NCBI GenBank assembly: GCA_963821495.1
Contig: CAWGEA010000003.1
Span: 2,108,001 to 2,172,000 of the forward strand
Length of the DNA: 64,000 bases
Source: AC-32 sp963821495
GTDB taxonomy: Bacteria > Actinomycetota > Thermoleophilia > Gaiellales > Gaiellaceae
Direction: 5' to 3'
Shown here: positions 8,911-16,982 of the stretch, one piece after another
Numbering within the stretch: the stretch's first letter is position 1
How the letters are laid out: every line of letters begins with the position of its first letter
Notes under the pieces: model-generated
What the model saw: the letters and a program-made list of their open reading frames with translations, nothing else
What the model was told of the DNA's origin: nothing
Databases searched by the model: none
Translations under genes and position numbers: made by a program

Positions 8911-10263
8911 TCAGGTGTCGAACTCCGCCAGCCAGCGAAGGGCCTGAAGGCCCGGTGCGAAGCAGTACTCGCCGCCGCGGGTGACCACGAACGGCGGCAG
9001 GGACTGGAGCCGTCGCCGGATGGGCCGCTGCGGGATCGTGAACCTCCCGGTCCCGTCGTTTGTCCCGACGAGCGGGTCCTTCTCGGCCGGAGCCCCGATG
9101 AAGATGCCGTCGTTCAGCCACTGGGTCTTGACGAACTCGAACTGGCGCTTCGGGTGCGCGCCGGCGAACACGAAGATGATCCCGCGGTCTTCGCCGTCGT
9201 CCTCGAGCACCCCTTCGGGCAGCATCGGCCCGTAGCTCGTGCCGCGGCGAATCATGCGGTGGAGGCGGACGTTGACGCTTCCTTCGTGGTCGAGGGCGTC
9301 CCGTGGGTTGGCCCGGCGCGCGTGGGCGCCCGCCGGGCACTTGAAGCCCCGCAGATCGTCCTTGAAGCCGAAGGCGTTGTTGCGCTTCGGATCGGTGCCG
9401 AGCTCGGGGTCGTCCTCGTCAGGCGTGAGCGCGAGCGGGGCTCCGCTTTGCCAGCGCCCGATCATCTTGGCGCCGAGCAGCGCTTCCTCTTCACGGCTGG
9501 CGGCCTTCTCGCGAAGGTACCGCCGGTACGCGGCCACGCGTGTGTGCAGCTTGCGGAAGACGACGTAGGTGCCGTTCCGGCCGAGCACCTCCGGAGTCGG
9601 CATCGGCGGCAGGCTGCCAGTCTCGTCCGGGTAGCCGAGCAGGATCTCGCCGGCCTTGAGCGGTGGCTCACCCGGGTTCGAGCCTGGAATGCCGCTTCCC
9701 TCGACCGCTGGCTGGCCGATCCCGTCCTTGAATCCGAACGAGGTCCGTCCGGTCGGGAGCTGGTAGCAGTCCTGGCGCCAGATCAGCTCCACGCCGGAGA
9801 GCCCTTCGTGCGTTCGCATCGCGCGCTCGAGAATCGCGTCCAGCCGAGCCGCGTCCGGCGACAGCGCGGCCAGCGCGACGTGGACGTCCGGCGTGCCAAG
9901 CGGCTCCTCCCAGTTCTCCGCGTCGCTCTCGCCGACGTCACCGAGCTCGGCGGCGCGCGCCGCCATCCCCTCCTTGAACTCCGGCACGAAGCTGTCCAGG
10001 GACTCCTGCGGCACGCCCAGCGCCTTCAGGCCGTGGTAGGTGAACGCCGCGGTGACCCATGCGTCGCCCGCCGGCTCGGACGAGATCCGGCCGAAGTCGA
10101 CCACATCGGGCAGCCGCCGCACGAGCTCCCGGCCCGCGTTGCGGTCGTCGATCCGGAGGAGAAGGTAGGTGCCGACATACGGAGCCGGCCGTTCGTGCAG
10201 CGCTCCGCTCTGGATGTCGTCGAGCTCGAGGGTGATGTCGTCGCCGGCGGTCTGCGTGTCCAT
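8911..10263 (-). CDS. DyP-type haem peroxidase
   Basis: A 450-residue dye-decolourising peroxidase. The distal-pocket motif GFKDGIGQP (family GXXDG) is present at about 173-181. The haem-ligand histidine region follows as VNVRLHRMIRRGTSYG, and the C-terminal half ends in GGEYCFAPG. No signal peptide is seen, so it is probably cytosolic or a cargo protein; no encapsulin gene is present in the window. DyPs oxidise bulky organic substrates or act on porphyrins with H2O2. Only 1 nt separates it from the preceding DUF4331 gene, which argues for coordinated expression. Confidence 0.93.
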   Translation of the reverse strand: MDTQTAGDDITLELDDIQSGALHERPAPYVGTYLLLRIDDRNAGRELVRRLPDVVDFGRISSEPAGDAWVTAAFTYHGLKALGVPQESLDSFVPEFKEGMAARAAELGDVGESDAENWEEPLGTPDVHVALAALSPDAARLDAILERAMRTHEGLSGVELIWRQDCYQLPTGRTSFGFKDGIGQPAVEGSGIPGSNPGEPPLKAGEILLGYPDETGSLPPMPTPEVLGRNGTYVVFRKLHTRVAAYRRYLREKAASREEEALLGAKMIGRWQSGAPLALTPDEDDPELGTDPKRNNAFGFKDDLRGFKCPAGAHARRANPRDALDHEGSVNVRLHRMIRRGTSYGPMLPEGVLEDDGEDRGIIFVFAGAHPKRQFEFVKTQWLNDGIFIGAPAEKDPLVGTNDGTGRFTIPQRPIRRRLQSLPPFVVTRGGEYCFAPGLQALRWLAEFDT

Positions 10264-10264
10264 G

Positions 10265-11386
10265 CTAGTGGTGCTCGGGGAGCGCGGGAGGATCCGGGTT
10301 CGGAGCCGACAGATAGGGAAAGCCGTGCGACGCTGGCCGCGACGACTGGTCGACGCCGTCGCGGACGGCCGGACCGTTGCCTGCGTTCACGAGCAGCGTG
10401 AACAGCGTGTCCATCACGTCGTCGTTCGGGGCCCGCCCGCCGCAGGTCTCGTGTGCACGCCCTTCGCGGTGGGCGCGCTCGATCTCGAGGAAGGAGCCCT
10501 GTTCGACGTACGGCTTCGTGACGTCGACGACAAGATAGTCCGCGAGCACCAGCTCGGTCAGCGGGTGCACGCCGTCGCCGTCAATCGGCCAGTCCATGTT
10601 CCCGTCGAGGGAGTCCCAGAAGGCCAGATTGGCGTTCAGCCGCGCCCGGTAGGCCCCGAGGTAGCCGTCGGCGAGGTGGAAGGCGTCCTCCATGTTGTAG
10701 AGGTCGCGGATCTCCAGGTCGCGGTTCACCGGGTCGAACTGCTTCGGCGCCAGCATCAGGTTCTTCACCTCGGGTCTGCCGACTCGCTCGATCCGGACGT
10801 TGAGCCTGCCTCGCGTCAAGGTTTCCGCGACCACCCCGACAAGCTCGATGCCGGGGAATACCCGTCCACAATCGACCTCGAGCACGAGGCTGAGGACGTT
10901 CTTGCCGTCCAGGTAGATCTCGCCGGAGTCGGTGAACGCGAGCTCGCCGGTCGCGATCGTCTTCAGCGCCGCCGGCGCGTCCATGATGAACGGGTCCCAG
11001 CGCTGCCCGGCGAAGACACGGATGCCATTTCCCGAGCCGCCGCGCTCGTCGTCGATGCCGAACGGGACCGTCTCACCGGCCGGAGTCGTGCACGTCCCCT
11101 GTTGTGCGGCGTCGCCGTCGGGCTCAGCGAAAACGCAGTCGAACCCGAACTCGTCCTCGGTCGCGGCGAACGGCGCATGCCTGTCGGATTCGGCCCGCGT
11201 CAGAGGTCTGATCCGGAAGCGGTAGACGAGCCCGTCCGAGAACCGGTCGGAGGGCTGCGCGAAGGGCAGCGTGTTCATCACGAGGACGAGCCGGCCCGGG
11301 CACTCAGGGCTCGGAAACGCGTAGACGTCGGTGATGTCCGCGGTTGGCTCGGCCAGCGCCCGCGGCCCCGAAATGTGATCGGACAT
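10265..11386 (-). CDS. DUF4331 family protein
   Basis: A 373-residue protein opening with the family's start motif (MSDHISGPRALAEPTADITD, then VYAFPSP). It contains PFIMDAPAALKTI, KNVLSLVLEVDC and LADYLVVDVTKPY, as in other DUF4331 members. No signal peptide is visible, although many relatives are exported. The biochemical role of DUF4331 is unknown. The start has GGGGGACG immediately upstream. It is second in the minus-strand redox operon, 1 nt ahead of the DyP peroxidase and 18 nt behind the frameshifted first gene. Tight linkage to a DyP peroxidase suggests a shared oxidative function (inference). Confidence 0.88.
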   Translation of the reverse strand: MSDHISGPRALAEPTADITDVYAFPSPECPGRLVLVMNTLPFAQPSDRFSDGLVYRFRIRPLTRAESDRHAPFAATEDEFGFDCVFAEPDGDAAQQGTCTTPAGETVPFGIDDERGGSGNGIRVFAGQRWDPFIMDAPAALKTIATGELAFTDSGEIYLDGKNVLSLVLEVDCGRVFPGIELVGVVAETLTRGRLNVRIERVGRPEVKNLMLAPKQFDPVNRDLEIRDLYNMEDAFHLADGYLGAYRARLNANLAFWDSLDGNMDWPIDGDGVHPLTELVLADYLVVDVTKPYVEQGSFLEIERAHREGRAHETCGGRAPNDDVMDTLFTLLVNAGNGPAVRDGVDQSSRPASHGFPYLSAPNPDPPALPEHH

Positions 11387-11404
11387 CGTCCCCCGGCCGC
11401 CGCG

Positions 11405-11952
11405 TTAGGCGGCAGCCTCGTCGAGCAGTGGTTGCAGCGCGGGATGCTCCAGTGCGGCCCCGGCTTCCGGATCGTCCAGCACTTGCTGGAACGCCTTGCT
11501 GACGCGTCCGGCCTTCCGAATCTCCTTCACGGTGCCGCCGTAATTTCGCGCGTACGCGGCCGCGGTCTGCTGCGCGCCGAGGACGAACGTCTGCACAGCC
11601 GCGACGTCCGGGAGGCCTTCGTACCCCTCGGCGTGTTGGAAGATCGCGTCGAACAGCGCCAGCGTTGGGCCTGACGTGAAAAGTCGTCCATGAAGGCGTC
11701 CCACGGGCCATCGAAGCTCGACGCGAAGAGGAGGCGTGTGTCGTCGTCGAAAAGCACGAACCTCGCCTCGTGGATCGTCGCGATCGCCATGTGGTACTCG
11801 CCAGGGCGGTATCCAGGGTGGTTCTGCAGGTCTTGGAGGGCGGCGCGCAAATCATCGCCGTGGCCTGGCTTGACGTGGAAGAAGAGACTGAACTCGGTCG
11901 TCGGGCCGACGCTGACACCCGGACGGGACGTCTGCGATGCCTCTGTCGCCAT
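11405..11952 (-). pseudogene. First gene of DyP/DUF4331 operon, frameshifted; ferredoxin-like fold suspected
   Basis: From ATG 11952, with a strong GGAGGAG Shine-Dalgarno, the frame reads TTEFSLFFHVKPGHGDDLRA and HMAIATIHEARFVLFDDD, then FDGPWDAFMDDF. The other frame continues FTSGPTLALFDAIFQHAEGY, then VLGAQQTAAAYARNYGGT and ends at 11405. One missing T in a run of four near 11680 would restore a protein of about 182 residues. The repeated beta-alpha-beta pattern resembles dimeric ferredoxin-like (antibiotic monooxygenase-type) proteins, but I do not recognise a named family. It leads the cluster, so its loss would not remove the promoter. Confidence 0.65.
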
Positions 11953-12061
11953 TGCGCTCCTCCTATCGATCCGGCAGCAAGCGGGCCGTGGTCAGCGCAG
12001 TATTCCAACGGCCAGCCCGCGAGCTCGTCGTCGGGGTGATGGAGGTCGGGGCGTAAGAGAG

Positions 12062-12271
12062 AGCGGACGACGGGCTTCGAACCCGCGACCCTCAGCTTGG
12101 AAAGCCGACGCTCTCCGTACTCGCTCAGTGAGTGAGTTTCTCAGACGATCCAACTGCCACGACCCGGCGTCATCGACGCGAAGCGCCCATCAGGTCGACC
12201 GTAAAGGTGCAGCCGACGAAGTCCTTCTGGCGTTGGGAGAGGAGATGCTCTACCAACTGAGCTACGTCCGC
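12062..12271 (-). tRNA. tRNA-Gly (TCC anticodon) gene interrupted by a 137-nt insertion
   Basis: The minus strand has a perfect 5' tRNA part (acceptor GCGGACG, D arm GCTCAGTTGGTAGAGC) at 12271-12246 and a perfect 3' part (anticodon loop TTTCCAA, T arm, acceptor CGTCCGC, discriminator T) at 12110-12062. Joined, they form a normal 73-nt tRNA-Gly with anticodon TCC. The intervening 137 nt begin just after the D stem, not in the anticodon loop. Flanking 8-mers at 12107-12114 and 12244-12251 differ at one base. Unless the insert is removed from the RNA, this copy is dead. Confidence 0.8.
12115..12251. other. 137-nt insert inside tRNA-Gly(TCC)
   Basis: This segment has no counterpart in the otherwise matching tRNA-Gly at 6334-6406. 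It is bounded by near-identical octamers (GACGCTCT and GATGCTCT), which resemble a target-site duplication. I see no terminal inverted repeats, no transposase and no group I intron core; it is also much shorter than known group I introns. One forward frame reads VDRKGAADEVLLALGEE, which could be a captured coding fragment, but there is no start codon. Confidence 0.6.
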
Positions 12272-12341
12272 GTGGGCGGGATTCTAGCCGAGGCCGAAAG
12301 AGCGACTTTCGCGGCGGCGCGGCGGCAGGCACGCTCGGAGC

Positions 12342-12851
12342 ATGCGCCGGCAAGCGGTCGTGGTCGCGGTCTTCCTCCTCTGCTGCACCGCCGCCTGCAC
12401 GCTGCGACGGCAGGCCTCGCTGCCCTCGCCCTACTGCCGCGGCGGCCCGCCGCTCGCCGGCGTCTACCACCCGCAGCGCCTCGTCGTGAAGAGCCGCTGC
12501 CGCATCGCCGTGGGCACCGTCAGCAAGGTCAAGTTCGAGACCTACGACGGCGACGTGCACGTCGACCTGCGACCCGATCCTGCCTACGAGGGCCTGCTCG
12601 CGGACGGCAACGCACGCGTCGGCGGGAACCTGGTCGTCGAGCTGATCCCGCAGGACCGCTCGCGGGTGGCCGTCCCGGTCGAGGGGACGCGGATCGAGGT
12701 CGTCGGCCCCTGGGTCGGGGACGGCGAGCACGGCTGGAACGAGATCCACCCGGCCTGGTGGGTCAGCGCCGGCCACATCCAGCCGGCGACGGCTGCGGAG
12801 CTGCGGGCGGTGCAGGCGCTGATCCAGGGCAGCGCCTCCGACGCGAGATAA
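12342..12851 (+). CDS. Putative small lipoprotein
   Basis: A 169-residue protein with a typical lipoprotein signal: basic MRR, a hydrophobic core (VVVAVFLLCCTAAC) and lipobox TAAC with cysteine 19. The mature part is about 150 residues and begins with Cys-rich LRRQASLPSPYCRGG, then GVYHPQRLVVKSRCRIAVGT and FETYDGDVHVDLRPD. The pattern suggests a small beta-rich, OB-like extracytoplasmic domain; I do not recognise a named family. It diverges from the interrupted tRNA-Gly by 70 nt. A frameshifted paralogue with the same tRNA neighbour lies at 6475. This copy is intact. Confidence 0.8.
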   Translation: MRRQAVVVAVFLLCCTAACTLRRQASLPSPYCRGGPPLAGVYHPQRLVVKSRCRIAVGTVSKVKFETYDGDVHVDLRPDPAYEGLLADGNARVGGNLVVELIPQDRSRVAVPVEGTRIEVVGPWVGDGEHGWNEIHPAWWVSAGHIQPATAAELRAVQALIQGSASDAR

Positions 12852-12952
12852 TGCCGAGGGGCGACTCGCCGCATCAGCGCCCCTCGGCAAGCGCATGGTA
12901 CGACGCCGACCGGAGATAATCACCCCCAGCGACACGAACGGAGGCGAGAGGA

Positions 12953-13972
12953 ATGCATTCACTCGAGGACACCGCGCGAGCGCTCGTCGCCGAGGGCAAG
13001 GGGATCCTGGCGGCAGACGAGAGCGACGGCACGATCAAGAAGCGGTTCGACTCGATCGACGTCGAGTCGACCGAGGACACCCGGCGCGCCTACCGCGAGC
13101 TGCTCTTCACCACCGAGGGCGCGGAGGAGTTCATCAGCGGCGTGATCCTCTTCGACGAGACCATCCGCCAGAGCGCGGAGGACGGGACGCCGTTCCCGAA
13201 GGTGCTCGAGAGTCGCGGGATCATCCCGGGCATCAAGGTCGACCAGGGCGCCAAGCCGCTCGCGCTGGCCGAGGGAGAGACGATCACCGAGGGGCTCGAC
13301 GGGCTGCGCGCGCGGCTCGAGGAGTACCGGGAGCTCGGCGCGCGCTTCGCGAAGTGGCGCGCCACGTACTCGATCGGCGACGGGCTGCCGAGCGAGTACT
13401 GCGTCTGGACGAACGCCCACGCGCTCGCGCGGTACGCGGCGCTGTGCCAGGAGGCCGGTCTCGTCCCGATCGTGGAGCCGGAGGTGCTGCAGGACGGCAC
13501 GCACACCATCGAGGAGAGCTCCAAGGCGACCGGCCGCGTGCTGCAGGCGGTCTACGTCGAGCTGCACGACCAGCGAGTCGACCTGAGGGGCACGCTGCTG
13601 AAGCCGAACATGGTGCTCTCGGGCTACGACGCCTCCGACCGCGCAGGGGTCGACGAGGTCGCGCGCGCGACGCTCGAGTGCTTCTCCCGCCACGTGCCTG
13701 CGGCGGTGCCGGGGATCGTCTTCCTGTCGGGCGGCCAGACCGACGAGGACGCGACGGCGCACCTGAACGCCATGAACGCGCTCGGGCCGCACCCCTGGGA
13801 GCTGTCGTTCTCCTACGGCCGGGCCCTGCAGGCGCCGGCGCTCAAGGCCTGGCGCGGGAAGCCGGAGAACGTCGAGGCGGCCCAGCAGGCCTACTACCAC
13901 CGCGCGAAGATGAACGGCGCCGCGCGGACCGGGATGTACGCACCCGAGATGGAGACCGCCGGCGTCGCGTAG
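12953..13972 (+). CDS. fba: Fructose-bisphosphate aldolase, class I
   Basis: A 339-residue class I aldolase: reversible Schiff-base cleavage of fructose-1,6-bisphosphate to DHAP and glyceraldehyde-3-phosphate. It shows the family start ARALVAEGKGILAADESDGT, then PGIKVDQGAKPL, VPIVEPEVLQDG and LKPNMVLSGYDASD with the Schiff-base lysine in LKPNM, and FLSGGQTDEDATAHLNAMN. The ATG at 12953 has GAGGCGAGAGGA upstream. It abuts the convergent gene at 13973 with no intergenic base. It belongs with glpX (14.4 kb) and the gap-pgk-tpiA-gpmI operon (24.5-28.7 kb) in glycolysis and gluconeogenesis. Confidence 0.95.
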   Translation: MHSLEDTARALVAEGKGILAADESDGTIKKRFDSIDVESTEDTRRAYRELLFTTEGAEEFISGVILFDETIRQSAEDGTPFPKVLESRGIIPGIKVDQGAKPLALAEGETITEGLDGLRARLEEYRELGARFAKWRATYSIGDGLPSEYCVWTNAHALARYAALCQEAGLVPIVEPEVLQDGTHTIEESSKATGRVLQAVYVELHDQRVDLRGTLLKPNMVLSGYDASDRAGVDEVARATLECFSRHVPAAVPGIVFLSGGQTDEDATAHLNAMNALGPHPWELSFSYGRALQAPALKAWRGKPENVEAAQQAYYHRAKMNGAARTGMYAPEMETAGVA

Positions 13973-14386
13973 CTAGCGGACGAGCTTGCCGCTCGGGCGG
14001 AGGATCAGCCAGCGCCCGCCGTACTCGAACACGTCCTGGCAGAGGATCTGCCTCGGACGGGTGTCGCCGACGTAGTAGTAGAGCGGGCGCCCGGCGTAGG
14101 TCACCTGGCGGCGGCCGTTCCTGCGCTTCACGGTCCCGAGCAGGGCGCGCTCGAGGCCTGCGCCGACCAGCAGGCGCTTCGGCGCGAGGTACGGCGGCCA
14201 GGCCTTTGCGCAGGCGCCGTAGCAGCGGCTGCGCCCGTGGTCTCGCGTGAACGCATAGAGCACGAAGCCACGGCCGTCGTAAAGAACCGTGCCGTAGCGC
14301 GACGAGCCGCCCTTCAGCGTCGGCGGCGCGGCGGCCGCCGCGGGCGCGGCGAGGATGAGGACGAGCGCGACGAGCACGAGCTTCAT
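13973..14386 (-). CDS. Secreted protein with YxxxxYxxxxD repeats (COG4315-like)
   Basis: A 137-residue exported protein with an N-terminal signal peptide (MKLVLVALVLILAAPAAAAA). The mature part carries YGTVLYDGRGFVLYAFTRDH, CYGACAKAWPPYLAP and VTYAGRPLYYYVGDTRP, as in the COG4315 lipoprotein-like family. There, tandem Y-x-aromatic-x-x-D motifs surround a CxxxCAxxWPP core. The function of that family is not established; it often accompanies cell-surface redox or stress genes. There is no lipobox cysteine, so it is probably secreted rather than lipid-anchored. It is 38 nt downstream of glpX on the same strand, possibly as the last gene of that unit. Confidence 0.85.
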   Translation of the reverse strand: MKLVLVALVLILAAPAAAAAPPTLKGGSSRYGTVLYDGRGFVLYAFTRDHGRSRCYGACAKAWPPYLAPKRLLVGAGLERALLGTVKRRNGRRQVTYAGRPLYYYVGDTRPRQILCQDVFEYGGRWLILRPSGKLVR

Positions 14387-14424
14387 GCGGGATCAGTCGC
14401 GCGAGGCGCCCGCGCGTTACGAGC

Positions 14425-15447
14425 TCAGCGGTACTCGCGACCGCTGAAGCGCTCGAGCTTGTCGAACGCGTGCGTCGCCTCGATGCGGCGCACGGTCCCG
14501 CTGCGCGAGCGCATGACGATCGAATCCGTCACCGCGCCGCCGGTCAGGTAGCGCACGCCGCGCAGCAGCGCGCCGGTGGTGACGCCGGTGGCCGCGACGA
14601 AGACGTCCTCCCCCGAGACCAGGTCGTCGGTCGTCAGCACGCGATCGAGGTCGAAGCCCGCCTCGGCGAGCGCGTGCCGCTCCTCGTCGTTGCGCGGCCA
14701 GAGCTTGCCCTGCACCCCGCCCCCGACGCACTTCAGCGCAGCTGCCGCGATCACGCCCTCCGGCGTGCCGCCGATCCCCATCAGCAGGTCGACCCCGGTG
14801 GTCGGCTGGGCGGCGGCGATCGCCGGGGCGACGTCGCCGTCCGGGATCAGGTGCACCTTGCAGCCGGTCTCGCGCAGCTCGTCGATCAGCGCCGCGTGCC
14901 GGTCGCGCTCGAGCACGACCACCGAGATCTCGCTCGGCCGCCGTCCCTTCGCCCTCGCCACGCGCTCGACGTTCTCGCGCGGCGGCGCCTCGATATCGAC
15001 CGCGTCGATCGCCTCGGGGCCGGTCGCGATCTTGTCCATGTAGACGGCCGCGCCCGGGAAGAACATCGTCCCGCGCTCGGCCAGGGCGATCACGGCGATC
15101 GCGTTCGGCTGGCCCTTGGCAGTCAGGCGCGTGCCCTCGAGCGGGTCGACCGCCACGTCCACGGCCGGGCCGTGGCCGTCGCCGACCCCCTCGCCGTTGA
15201 ACAGCATCGGCGCCTCGTCCTTCTCGCCCTCGCCGATCACGACGACCCCGTCCATCGAGACGGTGTCGAGAATCGCGCGCATGCCGTCGACGGCGGCCTG
15301 GTCGGCGGACTCCTTGTCGCCTCGGCCGATCCAGCGGCCGGCGCCGAGAGCGGCGGCCTCCGTGACCCGCACGAGCTCGAGCGCGAGGTTGCGGTCGGGA
15401 CGGTTGCCCGTCGTCGGTGTGTCGGCCGAAGCCGCAGCCCGCGCCAT
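14425..15447 (-). CDS. glpX: Fructose-1,6-bisphosphatase, class II (GlpX)
   Basis: A 340-residue GlpX phosphatase that removes the 1-phosphate of fructose-1,6-bisphosphate in gluconeogenesis. Motifs include GDKESADQAAVDGMR, VVIGEGEKDEAPMLFNGE, VAVDPLEGTRLTAKGQPNA (metal- and substrate-binding), VHLIPDGDVAPAI and DLLMGIGGTPEGVIAAAALK. Length is normal. It starts 11 nt behind argS on the same strand, so it is likely cotranscribed with the channel and argS genes. Confidence 0.95.
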   Translation of the reverse strand: MARAAASADTPTTGNRPDRNLALELVRVTEAAALGAGRWIGRGDKESADQAAVDGMRAILDTVSMDGVVVIGEGEKDEAPMLFNGEGVGDGHGPAVDVAVDPLEGTRLTAKGQPNAIAVIALAERGTMFFPGAAVYMDKIATGPEAIDAVDIEAPPRENVERVARAKGRRPSEISVVVLERDRHAALIDELRETGCKVHLIPDGDVAPAIAAAQPTTGVDLLMGIGGTPEGVIAAAALKCVGGGVQGKLWPRNDEERHALAEAGFDLDRVLTTDDLVSGEDVFVAATGVTTGALLRGVRYLTGGAVTDSIVMRSRSGTVRRIEATHAFDKLERFSGREYR

Positions 15448-15458
15448 CGGCCGCGATC

Positions 15459-16982
15459 CTACATCCGTTCCGGCGCCTCGACTCCCACGAGCTCGAGGCA
15501 GCGCGCGATCACGCCCTGCGTCGCCACGCAGAGCGCGAGCCGGAAGGCCTGCGCGTCGCTCTCGAGCACGCGATGGTGGTGGTAGAAGCGGTGGAAGTCG
15601 TCGGCGAGGCGGATCGCGTAGGCCGCGATCGCCTGCGGCGCGCGCCGCTCGGCCGCCTCGGCCGCGATCCGAGGGAAGTCTGCGAGCCGCTTGACCAGGT
15701 CGCGTTCCTCCGCCTCCGGTCTGACATCACGCGGCTCGAAGCCGATCTCCGCATCACCTGCGTTCCGCCGGATCGCGGCGATCCGCGCGTGGGCGTACTG
15801 GACGTAGTAGACCGGGTTCTTCTCCGAGCGCTCAGCCGCGAGGTCGACGTCGATCTCGATCGTCTGGTCGGGGCCGCGGTTGACGAGGTACCAGCGCGCG
15901 GCGTCCACCCCCACTTCTTCCATGAAGTCGTCGAGGAAGACGACGTCGCCGCGCCGCTTCGAGATCTTGGCCTGCTCGCCGCCGCGGCTGAGGTGGACGA
16001 GCTGGTAGAGCAGCACCTCGACGCGGTCGGGGTCGTAGCCGAGCATCCGCGCGATCGCCCCGTACCAGCGGCGCGTGCCGTGATGGTCGGCGCCGAGGAC
16101 GTAGAGCGCGCGGTCGAAGCCCCGCTCGAGCTTGTCGACGAGGTAGACGATGTCGGCCGCGCGGTAGGTCGGCGTCCCGCCCTTCTCGGGCGAGCGGATC
16201 ACGACGCGGTCGTCGTCGTCGCCGTACTCGGAGGAGCGAGCCCACACCGCACCGTCCTTCTCGTAGGTGTCCACTCGCGGCAGGAATTCCGGAAATCTCC
16301 GCTCCAGCTCGCTCTGCAGCACCCACGAGTCGAAGTGGATGCGGAAACGATCGAGCGTCGCCTCGATCTGCGCGAGCATCGGCGGCACCGGATCCTCGGG
16401 ACTCGCCGCGAGCTCGCGGACGTAGTCGCCGTGGTAGCCGTCCTCGGGCGGCTCCTCCCCGCGCCGGATCGCCTCGACCGAGGCGCGGAAGCGCTCCATC
16501 TGGACGCCCGCGTCGTTGTAGTAGTACTCGCGCTCGACCTCATGGCCGGCGAACTCGAGCAGCCGCGCGACCGAGTCGCCGATCGCGCCGTTCCTCGCGG
16601 ACGCGACGGTGATCGGGCCGGTCGGGTTCGCCGAGACCATCTCGACCTGAACCTTCTCCCGCGGCTCGGCGCTGCCGCCGCCGAACTCGGCGCCGGCGGC
16701 GACGATCTCCGCGAGCGCCTCGCCGAACCACCCCGGCGAGAGCCACAGGTTGACGAAACCAGGCCCAGCGACCTCGGCGCGGACGACCTCGTCCAGCGTC
16801 TCCGCCTGCGCGGCAAGCTCCTCGCCGACCTCCCGGGGCGAGCGGCGCTGCACCGGCGCGAGCCGCATGGCGACGTTGGTGGCGTAGTCGCCGTGCTCGG
16901 GGTCGTTCGGCCGCTCGAGCTCGACCGGCGCGCCCGCGAGCTCGGAGAGGCGCACCTCCAGCCGCGTGACCGCGTCAGGCAA
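15459..16982 (-). CDS. argS: Arginyl-tRNA synthetase with an altered HIGH motif
   Basis: A 507-residue class I ArgRS, somewhat shorter than the usual 550-580. The N-terminal Add-1 domain contains NDPEHGDYATNVAMRLAP. The catalytic core has QVEMVSANPTGPITVASARN, then YYYNDAGVQM, ADHHGTRRWYGAIARML and KISKRRGDVVFLDDF. The C-terminal DALR domain ends at FHRFYHHHRVL. The HIGH signature normally reads GPLHVGH; here it is GPITVAS, so both histidines are absent. The signature around it is otherwise intact, and the gene is unbroken in an operon with glpX, so I take it as functional. It overlaps the preceding channel gene by 8 nt. Confidence 0.93.
   Translation of the reverse strand: MPDAVTRLEVRLSELAGAPVELERPNDPEHGDYATNVAMRLAPVQRRSPREVGEELAAQAETLDEVVRAEVAGPGFVNLWLSPGWFGEALAEIVAAGAEFGGGSAEPREKVQVEMVSANPTGPITVASARNGAIGDSVARLLEFAGHEVEREYYYNDAGVQMERFRASVEAIRRGEEPPEDGYHGDYVRELAASPEDPVPPMLAQIEATLDRFRIHFDSWVLQSELERRFPEFLPRVDTYEKDGAVWARSSEYGDDDDRVVIRSPEKGGTPTYRAADIVYLVDKLERGFDRALYVLGADHHGTRRWYGAIARMLGYDPDRVEVLLYQLVHLSRGGEQAKISKRRGDVVFLDDFMEEVGVDAARWYLVNRGPDQTIEIDVDLAAERSEKNPVYYVQYAHARIAAIRRNAGDAEIGFEPRDVRPEAEERDLVKRLADFPRIAAEAAERRAPQAIAAYAIRLADDFHRFYHHHRVLESDAQAFRLALCVATQGVIARCLELVGVEAPERM

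Noticed and set aside
8911..10263. Encapsulin cargo system around the DyP peroxidase
   Set aside because: No encapsulin shell gene is adjacent and no clear C-terminal targeting peptide is visible; the neighbours are DUF4331 and a crotonase.
12115..12251. Group I intron or mobile group II fragment in the tRNA
   Set aside because: Only 137 nt, wrong position (after the D stem), and no conserved intron core pairings that I can see.
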